From contig NZ_QUNR01000003.1 of NCBI RefSeq assembly GCF_003387535.1, positions 400,425-464,424 of the forward strand: a stretch of DNA of 64,000 nucleotides, read 5' to 3'. The stretch is from Paraperlucidibaca baekdonensis. Its GTDB lineage: Bacteria > Pseudomonadota > Gammaproteobacteria > Pseudomonadales > Moraxellaceae. Both the position numbers and the translations under genes were made by a program. The notes under the pieces are model-generated. The model made no database searches and was not told the origin of the DNA. It saw only the letters and a list, made by a program, of their open reading frames with translations. This document shows positions 42,260 to 50,200 of the stretch, piece by piece. Numbering within the stretch: position 1 is the stretch's first letter; every line of letters begins with the position of its first letter.

Positions 42260-42589
42260 ATGCGAAAAAACCGACTAAAGATAGCGCTCGACGATGATGA
42301 AGAAAGCGCTATTTTGGACGCCTGCCCTGAGCGGCAAGTGGCGACATGGGCACGACGTGTACTGCTGCATGCCGCTGGCGTTGGTCCACGCAGCAAGCCT
42401 ACAAGTCGTCAAAGTACTATCGAACATAATCATGAGTTGTTGCTGGCTCTGGGTAGAGTTTATGAAGCCTTACAGTCGCTAAAAATAAGATGCGATACCT
42501 ACACTAGTAATGAGTTCAACCAGCGCTTCAAGGCAGTTTGCGACGATATTCACCAGCTGACAAACATCATGTCGAGTCTGGAAAAATGA
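42260..42589 (+). CDS. mobC: MobC-like mobilisation accessory protein
   Basis: 109 residues (110 codons with stop). Basic N-terminus (RKNRLKIALDDDEESAILDACPERQVATWARRVLLHAAG) compatible with a ribbon-helix-helix DNA-binding fold, followed by a helical C-terminus. MobC proteins help the relaxase open oriT. The ATG at 42260 has an AGGAG ribosome-binding site. The stop overlaps the relaxase start (ATGA), the normal mobC-mobA arrangement. The call depends mainly on the relaxase neighbour. Confidence 0.65.
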   Translation: MRKNRLKIALDDDEESAILDACPERQVATWARRVLLHAAGVGPRSKPTSRQSTIEHNHELLLALGRVYEALQSLKIRCDTYTSNEFNQRFKAVCDDIHQLTNIMSSLEK

Positions 42590-43650
42590 TAATTAAAATT
42601 TTCAATACTAGCGAAAGAACGGGCAGAGGTTGCATCAATTATTTACTCGGACGACAGTTTGAGCGCGAGGGTGCGAGTGTTATTTCCGGTCTTCCGGCTC
42701 TAACCGCCTCGATTATTGATAGTTCAAAGTTAAAAAAGAGTTATGTTTCAGGAGTAATAAGCCTAAAGGGAAAGAATATTGATGACCGAAAAATCAACGA
42801 AATCACACAGGGTTTTCAATTATTGTCATGTGCTGGTTTACCTGAAAATCGAGTCAACTTTATGTGGGTAAAACACACTGATAAAGACCATGTGGAACTA
42901 AATTTCGTTATTCCCTGTGTCGATCTTGTTTCCGGGAAAAATATCAATTTTCTTGATAAAAAATATGACCATTATTTCCTGTCAAGGTTTCGAGACTTTT
43001 TTGATGTGCTTCATGGTTACGATACGCCCCTTGATCCAGTTAATAAAAGAAGTTTGATCCTGGGCGAAAAGCTTCCTGCCACAAGTAAAATTGAGTTACA
43101 TCGATTGCATGATCTCGCAATGCGTGACATTCATTCTGGCGTAGTCAAATCAAAAGAGAATTTATTCGAATTTTACAACTTTTATGGCTACGAGGTGAAG
43201 AGCATAAAAAGTAGCTCAATCACTATTGAGGATATCAATAGTAAGAAGAAGTACAGGCTTGCTGGCTTTGCGTACGAAGAAGACTTTGACTTTTCTGCTG
43301 ATTATTACGAAAAGCTTATGATGGAAAGCAGAGCGTTTCATTTATCTCGTCAAGCACGATTGGCAGAGTCACGGCAAGCGCTTATTTTTTCACTACAGTG
43401 TCGAGTTAAAAAGCAGGCTAGGTACGTGAATAGGTATTTTGATGAAATCTTATACGATAGAGCAATTCAGTTAATCGATGATTTGTTATTTGCTGATTAT
43501 GAGTCGACTGAGCCTGATTTAACTACCATAGCTGACTACGATGCTAGAGGTCCTTTAACTGTCGATGGCGCAGCGAGCGACTCTGTGTCGCGGGATGACT
43601 TGGATGATGAAAGTTTTGAGCCGGAGGAATCTCCTGATTATGGTCCTTAG
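42586..43650 (+). CDS. Relaxase/mobilisation nuclease, MOBP HEN-type (MbeA-like)
   Basis: 354 residues. The N-terminus IFNTSERTGRGCINYLLG is relaxase-like, although the usual catalytic Tyr must be assigned among Tyr residues near the N-terminus. The motif HTDKDHVELNFVIP matches the His-Glu-Asn variant of motif III found in ColE1 MbeA rather than the three-His form. Residues 1-190 are the relaxase domain; the rest is helical with an acidic C-terminus. No type IV secretion or coupling protein genes are present, so it would be mobilisable only in trans. Codon use is AT-rich relative to core genes. Confidence 0.75.
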   Translation: MIIKIFNTSERTGRGCINYLLGRQFEREGASVISGLPALTASIIDSSKLKKSYVSGVISLKGKNIDDRKINEITQGFQLLSCAGLPENRVNFMWVKHTDKDHVELNFVIPCVDLVSGKNINFLDKKYDHYFLSRFRDFFDVLHGYDTPLDPVNKRSLILGEKLPATSKIELHRLHDLAMRDIHSGVVKSKENLFEFYNFYGYEVKSIKSSSITIEDINSKKKYRLAGFAYEEDFDFSADYYEKLMMESRAFHLSRQARLAESRQALIFSLQCRVKKQARYVNRYFDEILYDRAIQLIDDLLFADYESTEPDLTTIADYDARGPLTVDGAASDSVSRDDLDDESFEPEESPDYGP

Positions 43651-43822
43651 TAAGTGCTAGTGGCATAGAAACTCTGCTTGTCAAAATGAAAGGTTGTTTG
43701 CTACAGATTAGTTGGAGCTTTCGCAGGGAGTGCGGCCGCACACCACCTTCGCCAGTTTACTGACCTGGATGAATCAAACACCTTCTTCGCAATGACTCCA
43801 AGGATGGGCCGCGCTCATTGCA

Positions 43823-44848
43823 CTACGTCAACTGAGTGGCGGTAGCGTGCCCAACGCAACTGTCCAGTGGACTAATAACCCCACGACCACCTTGGTTCAG
43901 CACATGCGTATAGATCATGGTGGTGGACACATCGGTGTGGCCCAGCAGTTCCTGTACCGTGCGAATATCGTAACCGCCCATAAGTAGATGAGTCGCAAAA
44001 CTGTGCCGTAAGGTGTGCGTGGTCGCTGGCTTCACAATACCGGCTGCCTGCACCGCACGCTTGATCGCGCGTTGCACGGCCTGCTCAAAGAGGTGATGCC
44101 GCCTGCGAATGCCGCTCACTGGATCTGTCGACAGATGATCTGCTGGAAAGCACCAAAACCATGTCCAACTGGTCGGTGCGCTAGGATATTTTCGCGCGAG
44201 TGCATCAGGCATGGAAACGCCCGGTTCGTTATTGAGCCGATCTAGATCATGAAAGCGGCGAGCGCTACTGATATGAGCTTGTAAGTCGGGGGCCAAGCTG
44301 GCCGGCAACATGGTCACGCGGTCCTTGCCGCCTTTGCCCGCACGAATGGTAATTTCGCGCTGATGAAAATCAATATCTTTGATGCGCAGCTGACAGCACT
44401 CCATGAGGCGCATGCCAGTGCCATAAATTAAGCGTGCCATAAGGCCCGTGACTCCATGCATGTGTGTCAGTAAGGCACTCACTTCCTGATGCGATAGCAC
44501 AACAGGTCGTCGTACACGCGGTTTAGCTCGGGTGATATTGTCTAGCCAAGGTAGCGTTAAACTCAGCACTTCCTTGTAGAGAAACAGTAATGCGGCAAGC
44601 GCCTGATTTTGTGTCGAGGCCGACACTTCGCGATCTGTCGCTAGCCACGATAAGAATGCTTCAACCTCAGCGGCGGCCATATCACTCGGGTGTCGCTTCT
44701 GATGAAAGAGTATGTAGCGCTTGATCCAGTGCGTGTACGCCTGCTCAGTACGCCGACTCAAATGCTTAGCGCGCACGCGGCGGCGCACTTGCTCTAGCAA
44801 TGATGGTGGGGCAGAGATGCGGTCTTTTTCTGGGGCTGCTGATGACAT
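43823..44848 (-). CDS. intI: Integron integrase IntI
   Basis: 341 residues, tyrosine recombinase. SAM-like N-terminal domain 15-95; catalytic domain with Arg147 (TGMRLMECCQLR), Lys near 172-175 (GKGGKDR), His278-x2-Arg281 (THTLRHSFATHLL), His304 (LLGHTDV) and nucleophile Tyr313 (TMIYTHV), so all residues are intact. The IntI-specific patch is present at about 201-245 (DLDRLNNEPGVSMPDALARKYP...), separating it from XerCD. It recombines attC with attI to insert cassettes. I see no convincing LexA box upstream. Confidence 0.95.
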   Translation of the reverse strand: MSSAAPEKDRISAPPSLLEQVRRRVRAKHLSRRTEQAYTHWIKRYILFHQKRHPSDMAAAEVEAFLSWLATDREVSASTQNQALAALLFLYKEVLSLTLPWLDNITRAKPRVRRPVVLSHQEVSALLTHMHGVTGLMARLIYGTGMRLMECCQLRIKDIDFHQREITIRAGKGGKDRVTMLPASLAPDLQAHISSARRFHDLDRLNNEPGVSMPDALARKYPSAPTSWTWFWCFPADHLSTDPVSGIRRRHHLFEQAVQRAIKRAVQAAGIVKPATTHTLRHSFATHLLMGGYDIRTVQELLGHTDVSTTMIYTHVLNQGGRGVISPLDSCVGHATATQLT

Positions 44849-45049
44849 GACTTTCCGCTTCCTTGTGGAATCATGTAGTTAAAGCTAGTCACAGTTTCTT
44901 AGTTTCGCCAGTTAATATTGTTATGCAGCGAGATTGTCGCCTACAAAATGGCATGGCATGCTTTAGGACACAGAATGTGCGGTATTTGATGGCAAGGAGT
45001 GTTGTGTTTAAGTTTCCAAAGCTTTGATGCCTTTGAACTTTCCTTGCGC

Positions 45050-45115
45050 TACCCCGTCTTATGCAGCAGATCAAAATTATTACACCGCAACCCTGCGGTA
45101 TAAACTAAGTTAGCT
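45050..45115 (+). other. attI recombination site
   Basis: The core GTTAGCT (45109-45115) is preceded by an A-rich segment and lies 200-260 bp upstream of the intI start, at the junction with cassette 1. The left limit is approximate. The cassette 1 attC starts with AGCTAAC, the complement of this core, as expected for a cassette inserted here. The rest of the intI-attI interval (44849-45050) probably contains the intI and cassette (Pc) promoters; none was clear enough to place. Confidence 0.75.
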
Positions 45116-45140
45116 TTATAAATGGAGTTACCGAAAAACA

Positions 45141-45947
45141 ATGCCATATAAGAAGTTTTTAGAAGAATATTCGCTTTACAGAAAATTCAAAGTGACTCAG
45201 TTGCCGCCAAGAACTGATGTGCTTCCTGTAGTTCAGATAAATATGGAATGCCCGAAATGCAGTTCTAATCAAACTTTTGTAATGACTAACAAATATTGGG
45301 AAAACTGTGAGTACAGCAATTACCCTGTAGAGGGTCTTGTTTTTCGCATGGTGTACTTGTGTGTTCATTGCCAAGAGTTTGAGCGTGTTTTCTATATAAA
45401 AGTAGCCGATGATAAACAGTGGCTAATGAAGGTGGGTCAGTTCCCGTCTTGGGAAATAAAAGGCGATGTTAATATTGAAAAGCTACTTGGAGAACATTCT
45501 GGGTATTACCGAAAGGGGTTAGTCTGCGAATCGCAAGGATATGGTATTGGCGCTTTTGGCTATTACCGGAGAATAGTTGAAGAAATCATTGATGGTCTTC
45601 TCGACGAAATTGCAGAACTCTTAACTGACTCAGAACTTCTTGAATACCAAGATGCATTAGCAAAAACAAAAGAAACAATAGTCACGCAAGAAAAAATTGA
45701 CTTGGTAAAAGACTTATTACCACCAATTCTAAGGCCAGAGGGTATGAATCCTTTATCGGCACTACATTCTGCTCTTAGTGAAGGTCTGCATGCTGAGTCA
45801 GACGAAGAGTGCTTAGAATATGCAGAAACTTGTCGTGAGATACTCATTTTCTTGGTGAACCAAGTTGCTGCAAGCAAGGCTGCCTCAAAAGGATTTACCG
45901 ACAGCATGAGAAAGTTGCTTGACAAGAAAAGTAAGAAGAAAAGCTAA
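45141..45947 (+). CDS. Cassette 1: DUF4145-like protein with zinc ribbon
   Basis: 268 residues. The N-terminal third has a four-Cys zinc ribbon (MECPKCSSN... YLCVHCQEF). The C-terminal half has the DUF4145 pattern (YGIGAFGYYRRIVEEIIDGLLDE...LLPPILRPEGMNPLSALHSALSEGLHAESDEECLEYAETCREIL) and ends in a Lys-rich tail. DUF4145 domains are HEPN-related and often occur in restriction and other defence loci. It is the first cassette and so the most recently inserted or best expressed. Codon use is AT-rich. Exact function unknown. Confidence 0.7.
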   Translation: MPYKKFLEEYSLYRKFKVTQLPPRTDVLPVVQINMECPKCSSNQTFVMTNKYWENCEYSNYPVEGLVFRMVYLCVHCQEFERVFYIKVADDKQWLMKVGQFPSWEIKGDVNIEKLLGEHSGYYRKGLVCESQGYGIGAFGYYRRIVEEIIDGLLDEIAELLTDSELLEYQDALAKTKETIVTQEKIDLVKDLLPPILRPEGMNPLSALHSALSEGLHAESDEECLEYAETCREILIFLVNQVAASKAASKGFTDSMRKLLDKKSKKKS

Positions 45948-46013
45948 CAAACACATCCAGCCGACCCAAAAACCGCTGCGCGGTTTTCGGTCGGCTGATG
46001 TGAGGCGTTAGGC
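45942..46013 (+). repeat. attC of cassette 1 (72 bp)
   Basis: R'' AGCTAAC (45942-45948) and R' GTTAGGC (46007-46013) enclose an imperfect palindrome (CAGCCGACC...GGTCGGCTG). Confidence 0.92.
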
Positions 46014-46076
46014 GGCCGGATTCTGTCCCATTATCACGGGATGTCCTGTACCAGGCGCCCCCTTCTGGGGGAAAAA

Positions 46077-46481
46077 TCAGGCGATGAGCTGAAAGCAAAT
46101 CCAGAAAATCATGCCGACCTGGGCAAGGAAAAAGGTGGCACGTAGCAGCACAAACGCCGGGGCAGTGCTGATGAGATGTGACAGGCTCTGCCCCAGGCGC
46201 GCAAGCAGGATAAACATCGCGAGACTATCTACCACGGGGCTCTTGCCCATGAGCGCGGCAACCACCACGACGCCAGCGAAAAGCGGAAAGTTTTCCACGC
46301 AGTTCAGGTGCGCGCCCTTGGCACGAACCATGAAGGCCGGGTCGCGGTTAACCTCAGCGCGTTCCCAGTCTGAGAACTTACGACCTCCGAACAGCGCCAT
46401 TGGCACGCGAGGGAATGCGTAAGCCAGCGTGAGCAACTGCATCCACACCACGTAAAGCAACACTGCAATGAATCCGGTCAT
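46077..46481 (-). CDS. Cassette 2: MAPEG-family membrane protein, reversed orientation
   Basis: 134 residues, four membrane helices. RAKGAHLNCVENFPLFAGVVVVA and the closing LARLGQSLSHLI carry the MAPEG pattern (N-E-P/N-F motif, Arg and His positions). MAPEG proteins are glutathione- or lipid-related membrane enzymes in eukaryotes; bacterial ones are mostly uncharacterised. The gene runs against the array, which is uncommon for cassettes and means it needs its own promoter; a TATAAT on the minus strand (46511-46516), 30 bp upstream of the start, is a candidate -10. Confidence 0.82.
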   Translation of the reverse strand: MTGFIAVLLYVVWMQLLTLAYAFPRVPMALFGGRKFSDWERAEVNRDPAFMVRAKGAHLNCVENFPLFAGVVVVAALMGKSPVVDSLAMFILLARLGQSLSHLISTAPAFVLLRATFFLAQVGMIFWICFQLIA

Positions 46482-46644
46482 GGGCTTTCCTAGTATTTGT
46501 ATTTGGACTTATTATACGTCAGCCTCCGGACAGATGCCACGTATCGGACGGCGCTGGCACCAGTTGATGCCGAGGGTACGGTGGTAGAACACTACGTCCG
46601 TGTGGGCAGTTTCGGGTGAGGTTCCGGGGTCGTGGAGGACTGCC

Positions 46645-46743
46645 GCCTAACAAATCGTTGCACAGGACGTTTGACCCGCTGGCTAATTTTCCTATCGCAA
46701 AATCATCCATCGCCTCAAACGCCTGTGAACTCAAGCGTTAGGC
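46645..46743 (+). repeat. attC of cassette 2 (99 bp)
   Basis: R'' GCCTAAC (46645-46651), R' GTTAGGC (46737-46743). It belongs to the 99-bp attC type shared with cassettes 7, 11 and 12. The segment 46482-46644 between it and the MAPEG start has no gene. Confidence 0.92.
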
Positions 46744-46758
46744 AAATAAGGAGTCATT

Positions 46759-48213
46759 GTGGCGGATATAGCCAAAAAACTTCAATCGAAATATGTTGAA
46801 AAAAATCGTTATGCAAACTTTGGACCCTGTTTAAGAAAGGTTCATATTGACGGTTTCAGGGGGATCAATTCAATTGATCTTGAACTTGATTTTCCGATAA
46901 CTGTAGTTTCAGGGCTAAACGGCGCAGGCAAAAGCACTGTGGGCCAGTTAGCAATCTGTGCTTATAAGAAGCCCTCGACGTCCGTCGAATACAAAAGATT
47001 GTACATAAAAGATTTCTTCCCAATATCACCTGCTGACCCAAAACCAATATCTGACGGTGCAAAGGTGATTTATTTCTATGAAACTGATGATCATAGAAAG
47101 CCGCAAGAAGTAACAATATCGCGAGCAAACTCTGCATGGTCTGGCTATAAAAGACAGCCAGAACGACATTGCTACTATGTTGGCTTCACAGTTTATATAC
47201 CGAAAGTAGAGCGTCGAGATCTAAGTGTTTATGGCGGGGCAAATCTCCACTTTACGGAGAAGAGATATATTGATTCGGAAGTTATCGAGAAAATGGCTCG
47301 TATAATTGGCCATAAATATGATGATGTCACGTTCCAAGGGCTCTCTCATAGGGGAAAGGAGTCAGAAGTTGGTATTGCTTCAAGACTTGGGTATTCGTAC
47401 TCAGAAAACAATATGGGCTTTGGAGAGGGGAGAGTTCTTTATACGGTCGATAAGCTTGAAAATGCACCCGAGCAAAGTCTTTTCATTCTAGAAGAGCCGG
47501 AAACTTCACTTCATGAGAGTGCTCAGCATGAGTTTGCAAAATATCTATTAGATGTCTGTAATAGACGGCACCACCAAATAATCCTGTCAACGCACTCCAG
47601 TGTAATAATTAACGCTCTTCCATCAGAATCTAGAAAATTGATTCTTCGGGATGAGAATGGAGTTGATATAAGAAATAAAATTTCGTCTAACCAAGTGCGC
47701 TCAATTTTGTCATCTGGCCATGTACGGCAGCTCGATGTTTGTGTTGAAGATATTTTTGCTAAGGTATTGCTGACAGAAATAATACGTATCAAGAAGAAGG
47801 AGCTTCTTAAAGCAGTTGCGATTCATGACATCGGTGACAAAGATGCAGTCCGTGAGGCGGTGCGTGTACTAAATAAGACGGGAAAGAAAGCCATAGCTGT
47901 CAGAGACGCGGATGTGGGATCTGCACCACAAGAGGCATTGTATTCGTTTCCTGGGGAGCTTCCACCAGAGAAAGAGGTTTTTCAGCACCTAAAAGTCAAA
48001 GACCTTCTCAAGCAGAAGTATGGTCTTGATGTGGACTGGATTCTACAAAGAGATCAGGTTACGGATCATCATAAATATGCCATGTGCCTTGCTAAAGAAG
48101 CCGAGACTGAAGAGAGCGTTATTAGAACAGTAGCCATTGAGCAATATATCAAGGAAATCGATGGTGAGTTTGATGATCTGATTGCTGCCATCGAAGCAGC
48201 GGTTAATGCCTAA
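46759..48213 (+). CDS. Cassette 3: OLD-like ATPase with TOPRIM-like C-terminus
   Basis: 484 residues. SMC-like ATPase: Walker A GLNGAGKST (about 50-58), D/E-box Walker B FILEEPETSLHESAQHEFAKYL, and STHSS switch. The C-terminal part has acidic motifs in TOPRIM order: CVEDIFAKVLL (Glu), HDIGDKDAV and VRDADVG (Asp-x-Asp). This is the architecture of OLD-family nucleases such as P2 Old and GajA of Gabija, though no UvrD-like GajB partner follows. An AGGAG site lies before GTG 46759. A defence role is inferred from the family. Confidence 0.72.
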   Translation: MADIAKKLQSKYVEKNRYANFGPCLRKVHIDGFRGINSIDLELDFPITVVSGLNGAGKSTVGQLAICAYKKPSTSVEYKRLYIKDFFPISPADPKPISDGAKVIYFYETDDHRKPQEVTISRANSAWSGYKRQPERHCYYVGFTVYIPKVERRDLSVYGGANLHFTEKRYIDSEVIEKMARIIGHKYDDVTFQGLSHRGKESEVGIASRLGYSYSENNMGFGEGRVLYTVDKLENAPEQSLFILEEPETSLHESAQHEFAKYLLDVCNRRHHQIILSTHSSVIINALPSESRKLILRDENGVDIRNKISSNQVRSILSSGHVRQLDVCVEDIFAKVLLTEIIRIKKKELLKAVAIHDIGDKDAVREAVRVLNKTGKKAIAVRDADVGSAPQEALYSFPGELPPEKEVFQHLKVKDLLKQKYGLDVDWILQRDQVTDHHKYAMCLAKEAETEESVIRTVAIEQYIKEIDGEFDDLIAAIEAAVNA

Positions 48214-48276
48214 CAAAGTGCTGCTAGGGACAAGCCTACGCTATGCTTCGGCTTGCCCCAGAGCACGGTGTTATGC
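48208..48276 (+). repeat. attC of cassette 3 (69 bp)
   Basis: R'' GCCTAAC (48208-48214) overlaps the end of the ORF; R' GTTATGC (48270-48276). Confidence 0.92.
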
Positions 48277-48338
48277 GCTTCTGCGACACATTCTGTCGTT
48301 TGAGTGGCGTAAGCTGAAAAAAGCAAAAGGGAAAATTT

Positions 48339-48680
48339 ATGTCGAATTTCGATAAAAACTTTGAAGCAGCACGCCTTGCCATGCTGGCTAAGCAACATTC
48401 AGACATTGTGAAAGTTACAGGTGAGGTGGTTTTCTGTGCTGAAGATGATGAAGACCGCTTGAGTGGCACCTCTTGGACACTTGAAGAGGATATTTTCGAT
48501 CAGGTTACGGAGTCTGGTTTCAAATTGCATCTGATTGAGCTTTTAGATGATTTTATTGCACACCGAGGCCAATGTAATGTGCTACCAAAAAAAGAAGGGA
48601 TTGTTCGCTTCGGTGGTGGTGATTTGAGTATTGAGTGGTTGCCAGAAGGCTCAACTCACCTTTCCAAAGGAGGCTCGTAA
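48339..48680 (+). CDS. Cassette 4, first gene: small acidic protein, unknown
   Basis: 113 residues, acidic, no membrane segment. I do not recognise a family. Its TAA stop shares a base with the ATG of the next gene (TAATG), so the two are a translationally coupled pair inside one cassette. A small acidic protein in front of an enzyme-like partner is compatible with an antitoxin or immunity role, but nothing in the sequence proves this. Confidence 0.6.
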   Translation: MSNFDKNFEAARLAMLAKQHSDIVKVTGEVVFCAEDDEDRLSGTSWTLEEDIFDQVTESGFKLHLIELLDDFIAHRGQCNVLPKKEGIVRFGGGDLSIEWLPEGSTHLSKGGS

Positions 48681-49432
48681 TGGAGGCGCTGCTTGATGAG
48701 TATGGCAGGATTTTAAAAGAGTTAAAATTTGACTCATTTAACCATAATGAAGATAAGTACTCTGGTGTATTCTTGCCTGTCCCATTTGATGAATACTGGA
48801 GCTCTAGCCTAAAAATAATGTTGGTTGGCCGAGAAACTGCTGGTTGGAATACAGACAATCAAAAAAACACAATTAAGCGTGTAGCAGAGTTTGCTGAAAA
48901 TAATAAAATTTCCGATCTTGTGCAAGAGGCCACTGGGCGTTACAAAAGACATCTACCAGTGAGTAAGAATGGGAAAGTTATTACAAAAACTCGAAGTCGT
49001 TTTAAGCAGTACTTTTTTCGGCTGGCGAAGGAGCTTGAAGTTAATCCTGAGTCAATTATTTATGGGAATTTATTTGCTTGGGATTACAACAAAAAAAGCC
49101 CTAGAACACGCCCGAAAAATGAGCTAAAAGAAATAACAGAAGTTTCTAAAAAGCTTCTTGCCGCTCAGATAAGGTGCTTGAGGCCAGACGTGATTATTTT
49201 TGCTGCTGGCTTTGTTGGTGTTGATCAAGTAATAAGGGATCTATTCGAAGAGCACTTTAGTGGCTATGAAAATGGCGAAGTTATATCTGGGAAATACTGG
49301 GAGTTTAAGCCAGTTGACGACGAATTTTCAAATATTGAATGTTTTAGAATTGCTCACCCTAGAGCAACGCATGGACATAGAGAGTTTCGAGAAAAAGTGA
49401 TTCAGAGCATTAAAGCTCGTGCTGCTGGCTAA
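48680..49432 (+). CDS. Cassette 4, second gene: uracil-DNA-glycosylase-like protein
   Basis: 250 residues. LKIMLVGRETAGWNT near the N-terminus, IIYGNLFAWDYN, LRPDVIIFAAGF and the late CFRIAHPRATHGHREF are positioned like UDG-superfamily motifs (Gly-x-[DE]-P-type loop, strand before a helix, and the His-Pro-x motif). The canonical catalytic Asp/His residues are not all evident, so it may be a diverged, non-uracil enzyme. I chose ATG 48680, which has an AAAGGAGG site, over a start 45 bases upstream. It forms a two-gene unit with the preceding ORF. Confidence 0.55.
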   Translation: MEALLDEYGRILKELKFDSFNHNEDKYSGVFLPVPFDEYWSSSLKIMLVGRETAGWNTDNQKNTIKRVAEFAENNKISDLVQEATGRYKRHLPVSKNGKVITKTRSRFKQYFFRLAKELEVNPESIIYGNLFAWDYNKKSPRTRPKNELKEITEVSKKLLAAQIRCLRPDVIIFAAGFVGVDQVIRDLFEEHFSGYENGEVISGKYWEFKPVDDEFSNIECFRIAHPRATHGHREFREKVIQSIKARAAG

Positions 49433-49438
49433 TAGTTC

Positions 49439-49486
49439 GCATAACAAAGCATTGCAGCGGACAAGCCGCTGAATGCGGCGTTAGCT
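49439..49486 (+). repeat. attC of cassette 4 (48 bp, unusually short)
   Basis: R'' GCATAAC (49439-49445), R' GTTAGCT (49480-49486); inner stem CAGCGG/CCGCTG with a 5-base loop. It is shorter than the usual attC minimum of roughly 57 bp. Confidence 0.88.
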
Positions 49487-49521
49487 TTATAATCTGTCAA
49501 ATGTAAAAAAGGAGAGAACCA

Positions 49522-49860
49522 TTGAAGAAAGTACTTTTATTGCCAATTGTTGGCTTAGTTGTGTCTTGTACTATGACTGGTGATATTGTTCCCACCGGGC
49601 CTGATTCCTACATGATTAGCACCGTCGCCTGTCCTGCTTGTGGTGGAACTACAAAGTCAACAACTATGGCTTTTCAGGAAGCCGGTCAATTTTGCATGTC
49701 ACAAGGTAAGCGATTACTGCAATCCAACATGACAAACGATAGATGGTTCAATGAAGCAGGTGAAACAGTTCTAGAGTTCCGCTGCCTTGACGAAGACCAT
49801 CCTGCTTTCATTCGCGCAGACGAGCGAAGAGATAGCGATATCATAATTGAGCATCGATAA
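49522..49860 (+). CDS. Cassette 5, first gene: small lipoprotein with CPACGG motif
   Basis: 112 residues, TTG start with AGGAGAG upstream. Lipoprotein signal MKKVLLLPIVGLVVSC with lipobox VVSC, then a short mature part containing VACPACGG and two further Cys. The protein is probably attached to a membrane facing the periplasm. Family unknown. It is followed after 12 bases by a second small Cys-rich ORF. Confidence 0.62.
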   Translation: MKKVLLLPIVGLVVSCTMTGDIVPTGPDSYMISTVACPACGGTTKSTTMAFQEAGQFCMSQGKRLLQSNMTNDRWFNEAGETVLEFRCLDEDHPAFIRADERRDSDIIIEHR

Positions 49861-49872
49861 AGGGAGGTTTAC

Positions 49873-50088
49873 GTGGCGGAGATAAAAGAGATTGAATGCT
49901 CTTGTGGTCATAGAGCATCAGCTTCGTACCGCGAAAAGGATAATCCTTATTCGTCATATGGTATATGGACGTTCAGCAATCTTGAATGTGTTTCAAATCA
50001 GGTAGAGAAGGCGGTTCAGATGAGCTATTCGGAAGCAATCAATGCAGCTAAACCAAAGTGTCCTTTATGTGGTTCCAAAATCAGCTAA
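49873..50088 (+). CDS. Cassette 5, second gene: small zinc-ribbon protein
   Basis: 71 residues, GTG start with a GGGAGG site. N-terminal ECSCGHRAS and C-terminal KCPLCGSKIS give a C-x-C...C-x2-C zinc-binding pattern. No signal peptide, so cytoplasmic. Function unknown. Confidence 0.6.
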   Translation: MAEIKEIECSCGHRASASYREKDNPYSSYGIWTFSNLECVSNQVEKAVQMSYSEAINAAKPKCPLCGSKIS

Positions 50089-50197
50089 CAAACCCATTAA
50101 AACGGACGCCATAGACTCCGTGTCATTTGCGCATGGCTTCGCCATTTTATGCGCAAATGCCACTCCGCTATGGCGCCGTTTATGAGGAGCGTTGGGC
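50083..50197 (+). repeat. attC of cassette 5 (115 bp)
   Basis: R'' AGCTAAC (50083-50089), R' GTTGGGC (50191-50197). Longest attC here, with a long imperfect stem containing TTTGCGCAT/ATGCGCAAA. Confidence 0.9.
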
Positions 50198-50200
50198 ATC

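Noticed and set aside
44849..45050. LexA box in the intI promoter
   Set aside because: No convincing CTGT-N8-ACAG palindrome was found between intI and attI, so SOS control cannot be claimed.
44889..45074. 61-residue reading frame opposite attI
   Set aside because: It overlaps the attI and promoter region, has no ribosome-binding site and shows no protein-like features.
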